Assembly (NCBI GenBank): GCA_000434995.1
Contig: FR895288.1
Coordinates: 1 to 11,854 of the forward strand
Length of the DNA: 11,854 nt
DNA from: Firmicutes bacterium CAG:341
GTDB taxonomy: Bacteria > Bacillota > Clostridia > Oscillospirales > Acutalibacteraceae
Reading direction: 5' to 3'
The translations under genes were made by a program, and so were the position numbers. How positions within the stretch are numbered: position 1 is the first letter of the stretch; each line of letters begins with the position of its first letter. Shown piece by piece: positions 7,134-11,854 of this stretch. The notes under the pieces were generated by a model that saw nothing but the letters and a program-made list of their open reading frames with translations, made no database searches and was not told the origin of the DNA.

Positions 7134-7978
7134 TATTTACCCTCGCTTTCGGAATAATTTGTGAGGATAAGAACCGATGTTAACTTTTCGATATCTGTTC
7201 CCGGTTCAATAGAAGCGTAGCTTGAAATATCTTTTTCTTCATTGCTGATGTCTTTTACTGTGCCGATAATTATTCCTTTAGGCATTTTTTTGCTTATGCC
7301 TGCTGTTGCAATGATTGAACCGTATGAAATCTTGCTTGATGATGAAAGGTTTTCAAATTTGCAAATGCCTTTTTGTGCAAGCTCGGCATCACCTGAAACA
7401 AAGCTTAATTCATTTGTTGAAATATCATAAGCCGATACTGAAAAATCAGGGTCAAGAATTGTGGTTACAACACTGTAAGTGGGATAAGCTTTTTTAATAA
7501 CGCCGATAAGATATTTTCCGTAAAGTACCGCTGCACCGTCCTTAGCCCCGTTTAAAGTTCCTTTGCTTACGGTGAATGAGCAGTAAGGGTTTGCACTGTC
7601 CCTGCCGATAACCGAAGCTTCGGCAAATTCAAAATCCTTATGTTCTTCTTTAAGTCCAAGTGCGTCTTTATATAAATCGTTTTGCGCTTTAAGGTTGTTG
7701 TAATCTGCAAGTTGGTCTTGTAACTCGCCGAGCTGTTTTTGCAATGAGTCAATTTTTGCATCATATTCTGCATTGCCTTTTGCACTATCGCTGATGCTGT
7801 CAATTCCGTTGCTGATTTTGCTTGCAACCCAATGTGCGGGCGTGAATATTGTGCCTATAATACCGCTTTGCGCAGTTTCGCCATGCCCGTTTGCAGCACA
7901 AAGAGTCATACCTACAAGCAGTAAGGCGATTATTACAATTATTAACTTGAAACGACTGCTTTTAAAAAGGTCTTTCAT
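7133..7978 (-). CDS. mreC: Rod shape-determining protein MreC
   Basis: A 281-aa bitopic protein that links cytosolic MreB filaments to periplasmic-side wall synthases such as PBP2. A membrane helix (about 11-28) follows a short basic N-terminus. Residues about 70-108 form a coiled coil used for dimerisation (KIDSLQKQLGELQDQL). The beta-rich MreC core follows, with family blocks VIGRDSANPYCSFTVSKGTL (123-142) and MPKGIIIGTVKDI (232-244), ending in TSVLILTN. Length is normal for Firmicutes. The ATG is 5 bp after the mreB stop. The upstream AGAAGG, inside the end of mreB, lies somewhat far from the start, which fits coupling to mreB translation. Confidence 0.95.
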   Translation of the reverse strand: MKDLFKSSRFKLIIVIIALLLVGMTLCAANGHGETAQSGIIGTIFTPAHWVASKISNGIDSISDSAKGNAEYDAKIDSLQKQLGELQDQLADYNNLKAQNDLYKDALGLKEEHKDFEFAEASVIGRDSANPYCSFTVSKGTLNGAKDGAAVLYGKYLIGVIKKAYPTYSVVTTILDPDFSVSAYDISTNELSFVSGDAELAQKGICKFENLSSSSKISYGSIIATAGISKKMPKGIIIGTVKDISNEEKDISSYASIEPGTDIEKLTSVLILTNYSESEGK

Positions 7979-7983
7979 AATTA

Positions 7984-8964
7984 TTATGCCCTTCTGAGTT
8001 TAATTGATGTTCCCAAAGCCACACAATCAAGCGGCTTTTCAGGAATATGCACCTGCATTTTAGTTTCTTTTGATATGAGTTCCGGCAAACCTCTGAGCTG
8101 GCTTGAACCGCCTGCAAGGTAAATGCCCCTGTCAATAATATCAGCTGCAAGCTCCGGAAGTGTAACCTCAAGAGTTTCTTTGATAGCTGCAATGATTTTT
8201 GAAACAGGTTCTGCCAAAACATCCCTTATTTCTGCGGAGGTTATTTCAACGCTTTTCGGCAAACCGTCAGTAAGATTTCTGCCTTTAACATCCATTGCGC
8301 CCTCACCGTCATATGAACTTACAGAGCCGATTTTTATTTTTATATCTTCTGCTGTGTTTTTGCCTATAAGCAAATTGTGCGCTTTTTTCATATGGTTAAC
8401 AATGGATTCGTCAAATGCGTCACCGCCGACTTTAATGCTTCTGCTTGCGGCAATTCCGCCGAGGCTGATAACCGCAACATCACATGTACCGCCGCCGATA
8501 TCCACAATCATTGAACCCGTAGCTTCAAATACGGGAAGCCCTGCGCCGATTGCGGCAGCCATTGATTCTTCAATAAGCTCAACATCCTGTGCACCGGCTG
8601 AGCGTACAGCGTCTTCAACAGCTCTTCTTTCAACTTCCGTTACACCGCTCGGCACACTTACCACAACTCTTGTTCTGGTAACAATGTTTCGCCTGCTTGA
8701 ACGGAAAATAAAGCTTTTAAGCATATCCGATGTCATATCAAAATCGGCAATAACACCCTCCTGAAGCGGCCTTACAGCTATTATTGAACCCGGTGTTCTG
8801 CCAATCATTGTTTTAGCCTCGTCACCTGTTGCAAGTACTCTTTTTGTTTTCACATCAACTGCAACAACGCTTGGCTCTCTTATTATAATTCTGCCTTTTT
8901 TATCACAAATAATAGTGTTAGCAGTACCTAAATCTATGCCAATATCTCTTGAAAAAATCATCAC
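7984..8964 (-). CDS. mreB: Rod shape-determining actin homologue MreB
   Basis: A 326-aa cytosolic actin-family ATPase that polymerises under the membrane and directs elongasome movement. The ATP-binding blocks are clear: phosphate-1 DIGIDLGTANT (7-17), the catalytic loop IEESMAAAIGAGLP (131-144), phosphate-2 VDIGGGTCDVAV (154-165) and adenosine LAGGSSQLRGLPEL (283-296). NTAEDIKIKIGS (203-214) is also characteristic. It starts with ATG-ATG; AGGAG lies 6 bp before the first. It is the first gene of mreBCD-mrdA and is preceded by its own promoter. Lying directly ahead of mreC supports MreB proper rather than the Mbl or MreBH paralogues. Confidence 0.97.
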   Translation of the reverse strand: MMIFSRDIGIDLGTANTIICDKKGRIIIREPSVVAVDVKTKRVLATGDEAKTMIGRTPGSIIAVRPLQEGVIADFDMTSDMLKSFIFRSSRRNIVTRTRVVVSVPSGVTEVERRAVEDAVRSAGAQDVELIEESMAAAIGAGLPVFEATGSMIVDIGGGTCDVAVISLGGIAASRSIKVGGDAFDESIVNHMKKAHNLLIGKNTAEDIKIKIGSVSSYDGEGAMDVKGRNLTDGLPKSVEITSAEIRDVLAEPVSKIIAAIKETLEVTLPELAADIIDRGIYLAGGSSQLRGLPELISKETKMQVHIPEKPLDCVALGTSIKLRRA

Positions 8965-9026
8965 TTTCTCCTACCTTTATATCGAATGATAACGACAGTT
9001 ACCCATTATTAAAAATCTTAATTGTA

Positions 9027-9042
9027 TCTATTATATAATAGA
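9027..9042. repeat. 16-bp perfect AT-rich palindrome over the mreB -10
   Basis: TCTATTATATAATAGA reads the same on both strands and covers the mreB -10 hexamer. It also places a TATAAT on the plus strand (9034..9039). It could be an operator or a bidirectional -10, but such palindromes also arise by chance in AT-rich DNA. Confidence 0.5.
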
Positions 9043-9058
9043 CTTGCATTTATAACAA
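9030..9058 (-). promoter_or_regulatory. Sigma-A-type promoter of the mreBCD-mrdA operon
   Basis: On the minus strand, TTGTTA (9058..9053) is separated by 17 bp from a perfect TATAAT (9035..9030). Predicted transcription start is near 9023, giving a leader of about 60 nt before the mreB ATG at 8964. The -10 lies within the palindrome at 9027..9042. Confidence 0.7.
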
Positions 9059-9083
9059 TACTAAATTTAAAATATTTTCAAAA

Positions 9084-9099
9084 TTTACAAAATTGTAAA
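9084..9099. repeat. Inverted repeat TTTACAA-AA-TTGTAAA in the divergent region
   Basis: Two perfect 7-bp arms with a 2-bp spacer lie between the mreB promoter and the sigma-factor promoter, in a zone of about 75 bp that contains no other signal. The size and symmetry suit a dimeric regulator, but no known regulator motif is recognised and the base composition makes chance plausible. Confidence 0.4.
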
Positions 9100-9133
9100 A
9101 TAAAAATGAAAAACGGCGAATTTTTAAAATTTA

Positions 9134-9162
9134 TTGCAACATTTTGGCGATTTATTTATACT
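9134..9162 (+). promoter_or_regulatory. Promoter of the sigma factor / beta-propeller operon
   Basis: TTGCAA (9134..9139), a 17-bp spacer and TATACT (9157..9162) make a good sigma-A promoter. The predicted start near 9169 gives a leader of about 26 nt. The -35 area also reads TGCAAC, similar to the AAC-containing -35 elements of many ECF sigma factors, so self-recognition by the encoded sigma factor is possible. That second reading is inference. Confidence 0.65.
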
Positions 9163-9169
9163 TAACATA

Positions 9170-9179
9170 TGACGCGTCA
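9170..9179. promoter_or_regulatory. 10-bp GC-rich palindrome at the predicted transcription start
   Basis: TGACGCGTCA is a perfect palindrome directly downstream of the -10, at the predicted start of the sigma-factor transcript and 15 bp before the ATG. Its GC content stands out from the AT-rich surroundings. A site placed here could block transcription or initiation as an operator; no matching regulator is identified. Confidence 0.4.
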
Positions 9180-9181
9180 AA

Positions 9182-9188
9182 AGAGGTG
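9182..9188 (+). promoter_or_regulatory. Ribosome binding site deciding the sigma-factor start
   Basis: AGAGGTG ends 6 bp before the ATG at 9195. The frame is open further up to a TTG at 9144, but that codon lies within the predicted promoter, so 9195 is the true start. Confidence 0.8.
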
Positions 9189-9194
9189 AAAAAT

Positions 9195-9707
9195 ATGAAA
9201 GAAAGCGAACTTGTTAAAAAAGCCCAAAAGGGAGACAGCGATGCTTTTTGCGAACTTTACAATTTGTATAAAAATAGATTGTATAAATACGCATATTACA
9301 GGCTTTCAAATACAAACGATGCCGAAGATGCGGTTATGGACTGTGTTTTAAGTGCATATTCACAGATACATAAGCTTAAAAAAGCAGACGCTTTTCCTTC
9401 GTGGATATTTAAAATTTTGCATTCTTCTTGTATTAAATATATTGATTTGCAGGCAAAAAGCAGGGCAAATTCCGATTTTGAAGATATGAAAAATGATGTA
9501 TCGCTTTCAGATTCTCAAAGTGATTTGTCGTTAGATTTAAAAAATGCATTAAATTTGCTTAATAATGATGAAAAGGATATTGTACTGCTTTGTGCCGTGG
9601 CAGGTTTTACAAGTAAGGAATGTTCAAAAATAATCGGTTTAAAGCCTTCAAGTGTTCGTTCAAAGCTATCAAGAAGCCTTGCAAAAATGAGAAATTATTT
9701 GGAGTGA
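9195..9707 (+). CDS. ECF-type RNA polymerase sigma factor
   Basis: A 170-aa two-domain sigma-70 family protein with region 2 and region 4 but no regions 1.1 or 3, the layout of extracytoplasmic function (ECF) sigma factors. Region 2 (about 1-85) includes KKAQKGDSDAFCELYNLYKN, the polymerase-binding NTNDAEDAVMDCVLSAY (39-55) and FPSWIFKILHS, the usual '-10 recognition' part. An acidic linker (about 95-115) leads to region 4 (about 116-168), whose helix-turn-helix is GFTSKECSKIIGLKPSSVRS followed by KLSRSLAKMRNYL. It should direct RNA polymerase to a small regulon once released from its anti-sigma factor. The next gene starts 6 bp later and encodes a membrane protein, the usual arrangement for sigma/anti-sigma pairs. 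The ECF group cannot be assigned by eye. Confidence 0.9.
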   Translation: MKESELVKKAQKGDSDAFCELYNLYKNRLYKYAYYRLSNTNDAEDAVMDCVLSAYSQIHKLKKADAFPSWIFKILHSSCIKYIDLQAKSRANSDFEDMKNDVSLSDSQSDLSLDLKNALNLLNNDEKDIVLLCAVAGFTSKECSKIIGLKPSSVRSKLSRSLAKMRNYLE

Positions 9708-9713
9708 TGATTT

Positions 9714-11636
9714 ATGAAAAATAATGATAAATACGATAAAGTTATTACTGATTTTGACCTGGATTTTATAAAGAAAAAATTTGATGATGACGGTGTTACA
9801 CCGCCGGTAAACCTTGAAAGTGACAATATAAAAAATGCAATTGAAAAAAGTCATAATAAGCGTATAAAATTTACGAATTCAAAAGTGTTTAAAACTGCCG
9901 TAAGCCTTGTTGCCTGCATTGCAATTGTGGCTGTATCTCTTAATTTAGCATTCACACAAAGCAATCAAAAGCCGCCGGTAACAAATGATTCGTTGCAAAG
10001 CGAAAACGCCGTATTTGATACTTTTTCTTCTGCAAAAGAAATTAAGGAATATTTCAAATCAATTGAAAAAAATAATAAGTATTATAATTTTTTTAAAGAT
10101 ACAATTAAAGGTGCAGAAACCGCCAAGGATACCGCATCATTAACTTATTCAAAAACAAATGTGCAGGTCGAAAATGTCGATGAAGCCGATATTATTAAAA
10201 ATGACGGGAAATATATTTATACAGCAAGTAGTAATTCTGAAAATAAAATCAGTATTTATAAGCCGGACGGAAAGAAAGTAAAGCTAATGTCACAAATAGA
10301 ATATAACAATGTTGATGATGACGAAAATGAAGCTTTTATTTCCGATATTTATATTTACAACAATTCTTTAATTGCACAGTCATATTCTTATGATGAAAAC
10401 AGCTGGGAATATACAAATATTGATATTTATTCCCTTGCCGATATTAAGAAACCTAAAAAAATATATTCGTTTTCGCAGCAGGGAAGTTATGTATCGTCCC
10501 GTATTACAAACGGTAAACTTTTGGTTGTATCTAACAGATATATTTCGTCTGATTTATGCAAAACGGATGAAGATTATCTTCCGAAAACCAAAATAAACAG
10601 TGCCGAAAAAAGTTTATCCCCAAAAGATATTTGCATTGTTAATGATTCTAATTCAGAGTCTTTCCTTATAGTCAGCGAAATAGACATTTTAAGCAAAGAA
10701 AATACTGTTGTAAGCAAAGCAATTGCCGGTGCAGGCACAAATATTTATTGTAATGAAAATAATCTTTATATTGCCAATTCAATTTGGGATGATCAAAATC
10801 AAGCGCGTAGGCTTAAAGATATATCCCCGATATTGAAATTTAATACCGAAATTTACAAAATAGATATTACTTCCGGCATAAAATTTACCGCAAAAGCTAC
10901 TGTTTCAGGTGCAGTTAATAATCAGTTCTCTATGGATGAATACGCCGGCGATTTCCGCATTGCAACAACCGTGTCCGATGAAAAATCAAACGATATTAAC
11001 AAGCTTTATGTATTTGATAGCAGTTTAAAAAAGCTCGGTGAAATTGAGGGCTTTGCGAAAGGCGAGAGTATCCAAGCGGTGCGATTTTCAGGCAATACAG
11101 CTTATGTTATAACATATGAAAATACCGACCCTCTTTTTGTAATTGACCTTTCAAATCCGCAAAAGCCTAAAATTAAGGGCAGTGTGAAAATCAGCGGTTT
11201 TTCAACAAATCTTATCCCTATAAGCAGTAATCAACTGCTCGGAATAGGCTATGCAGATGATAATACCAACCCATATACCGACGGTATAAAATTTGCACTT
11301 TTTGATGTATCAAATCCTCAAAAACCAACAGTGCTTGACAGTAAAGTTATCCATAATGCCACAAGTGAAGCGCAGGATAATCATAAGGCGATACTTTTAA
11401 ACGGAAAAAGCAGTTTTGTGATTCCTTATGAAGATGTCAACTTTGAAAACGGATATACAGTTAATTTGAAAGCCGGTTCAATAGCTTTTGAAGTTAAAGA
11501 CAATAAAATAAATATTTCAAAAAAATATGCCACAAAAGTACTTTCGGGCGATATTGTAAGAAGCACCATTTTTGATAATGCTGTTTATACTTTTAACGGC
11601 GGCGAATATGTTAATTCGTTTAGCCTTGAAAATTGA
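9714..11636 (+). CDS. Membrane-anchored beta-propeller protein, probable anti-sigma factor/sensor
   Basis: This 640-aa protein has a charged cytosolic N-terminus (1-59), one membrane helix (about 61-80) and a large extracytoplasmic part. The outer domain carries hallmarks of the PF09826 secreted beta-propeller family: TNVQVENVDEADIIKNDGKY (148-167), QFSMDEYAGDFRIATT (404-419), VRFSGNTAYVITYENTDPLF (456-475), VIDLSNPQKPKIKGS (476-490) and ALFDVSNPQKPTVLDS (528-543). The cytosolic segment includes VTPPVNLESDNIKNAI (28-43), which resembles the short 'PxxL-x-EnI' stretch before the membrane helix of some Firmicute anti-sigma proteins, and has no Cys-based zinc motif. It starts 6 bp after the sigma gene, with GGAG overlapping that gene's end. 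The propeller family is well supported; the anti-sigma and sensing role is inferred from topology and gene order. The ligand is unknown. Confidence 0.85.
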   Translation: MKNNDKYDKVITDFDLDFIKKKFDDDGVTPPVNLESDNIKNAIEKSHNKRIKFTNSKVFKTAVSLVACIAIVAVSLNLAFTQSNQKPPVTNDSLQSENAVFDTFSSAKEIKEYFKSIEKNNKYYNFFKDTIKGAETAKDTASLTYSKTNVQVENVDEADIIKNDGKYIYTASSNSENKISIYKPDGKKVKLMSQIEYNNVDDDENEAFISDIYIYNNSLIAQSYSYDENSWEYTNIDIYSLADIKKPKKIYSFSQQGSYVSSRITNGKLLVVSNRYISSDLCKTDEDYLPKTKINSAEKSLSPKDICIVNDSNSESFLIVSEIDILSKENTVVSKAIAGAGTNIYCNENNLYIANSIWDDQNQARRLKDISPILKFNTEIYKIDITSGIKFTAKATVSGAVNNQFSMDEYAGDFRIATTVSDEKSNDINKLYVFDSSLKKLGEIEGFAKGESIQAVRFSGNTAYVITYENTDPLFVIDLSNPQKPKIKGSVKISGFSTNLIPISSNQLLGIGYADDNTNPYTDGIKFALFDVSNPQKPTVLDSKVIHNATSEAQDNHKAILLNGKSSFVIPYEDVNFENGYTVNLKAGSIAFEVKDNKINISKKYATKVLSGDIVRSTIFDNAVYTFNGGEYVNSFSLEN

Positions 11637-11716
11637 TATTTTTTGTTAATATTGCACCAATTAAATTTTGTAATATATAATATGTTTTAAATATTTATAT
11701 ATTGTGCATAAAAATC

Positions 11717-11752
11717 AAGTCTCCCATACTATTAAGTACGGGAGACTTTTTT
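11717..11752 (+). terminator. Strong intrinsic terminator, probably bidirectional
   Basis: AAGTCTCCC (11717..11725) pairs with GGGAGACTT (11740..11748). After one A-C mismatch the stem continues with TACT/AGTA around an ATTA loop. Five to six T follow directly on the plus strand. It ends the sigma/propeller operon, 80 bp past its stop. The opposite strand has TTGATTTTT after the same stem, so it may also end the convergent gene at the right edge. The 80 bp between the propeller stop and the stem is AT-rich, and I see nothing else in it. Confidence 0.88.
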
Positions 11753-11793
11753 CGTTGCCTTGTCGCAACAATTATAAGCTTTAATTATTTAGC

Positions 11794-11854
11794 TTACTTC
11801 ATGCTTTCTTCGTAAGCCTTAATCATTTTCTTACTATTATTACCTGCACGGCTC
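11794..11854 (-). CDS. C-terminal fragment of an unrecognised protein (partial at right edge)
   Basis: On the minus strand, an open frame enters from the right edge and ends at TAA (11796..11794). The visible end is SRAGNNSKKMIKAYEESMK, a basic and probably helical tail. It runs toward the terminator at 11717..11752, whose stem starts about 45 bp past the stop; this placement is the main support for a real gene end. Nineteen residues are too few to name a family. Confidence 0.4.
   Translation of the reverse strand, partial: SRAGNNSKKMIKAYEESMK

Noticed and set aside
8123..8764. 213-codon open frame on the plus strand inside mreB
   Set aside because: It is fully antisense to the well-conserved mreB, has no ribosome binding site of note, and its Ser/Ile/Ala-rich composition is what reverse-reading mreB codons produces.
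9135..9178. ECF promoter TGCAAC with CGTC as the -10
   Set aside because: The spacing between the two elements is 34 bp, about twice that used by ECF sigma factors; the -10 at 9157..9162 fits better.
9144..9194. Longer sigma-factor start (TTG at 9144)
   Set aside because: It would lie within the predicted promoter, between -35 and -10; AGAGGTG points to the ATG at 9195.
11754..11769. Small hairpin GTTGC-loop-GCAAC after the terminator
   Set aside because: The stem is only 5 bp with no T-run; it is too weak to call a second terminator.

Overview
The window looks like chromosomal DNA of a low-GC Gram-positive anaerobe, most likely a clostridial (Ruminococcaceae/Oscillospiraceae-like) gut or rumen bacterium. 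Reasons: AT-rich intergenic DNA, purine-rich ribosome binding sites in front of nearly every gene, an mreBCD-PBP2-mgsA gene order typical of Clostridia, a cysteine-rich HisRS insert of clostridial type, and an ECF sigma factor paired with a membrane beta-propeller protein. The taxon is inferred from content, not from a marker-gene search.

The minus strand carries one long co-directional series, read from 8964 down to base 1. mreB, mreC, mreD and PBP2 (mrdA) form a tight cell-elongation operon (gaps of 5 bp, a 1-bp overlap, and 29 bp) driven by a good sigma-A promoter at 9030..9058. After 134 bp with its own candidate promoter comes an MgsA-family gene, whose product lacks two aspartates that are catalytic in E. 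coli methylglyoxal synthase. A hairpin terminator at 3952..3983 separates it from a second group: hisS, aspS, a yfbR-type 5'-deoxynucleotidase overlapping the aspS end by 11 bp, and the start of a GT-C type membrane glycosyltransferase cut by the left edge.

The region 8965..9194 is a divergent regulatory region. It holds the mreB promoter on the minus strand, a TTGCAA-17-TATACT promoter on the plus strand, and three palindromes. The plus strand then encodes a two-gene unit: an ECF-type sigma factor (9195..9707) and, 6 bp later, a 640-aa single-pass membrane protein (9714..11636). The latter has a short cytosolic N-terminus, one membrane helix and a large extracytoplasmic PF09826-type beta-propeller. 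By position and topology it is probably the sigma factor's cognate anti-sigma factor and sensor. This pair is the best candidate here for a poorly described system.

A strong, probably bidirectional terminator (11717..11752) follows. The right edge holds the last 19 codons of an unrecognised minus-strand gene that converges on the terminator. No tRNA, rRNA, CRISPR array, insertion sequence or riboswitch was seen, and no gene-free stretch exceeds 300 bp.
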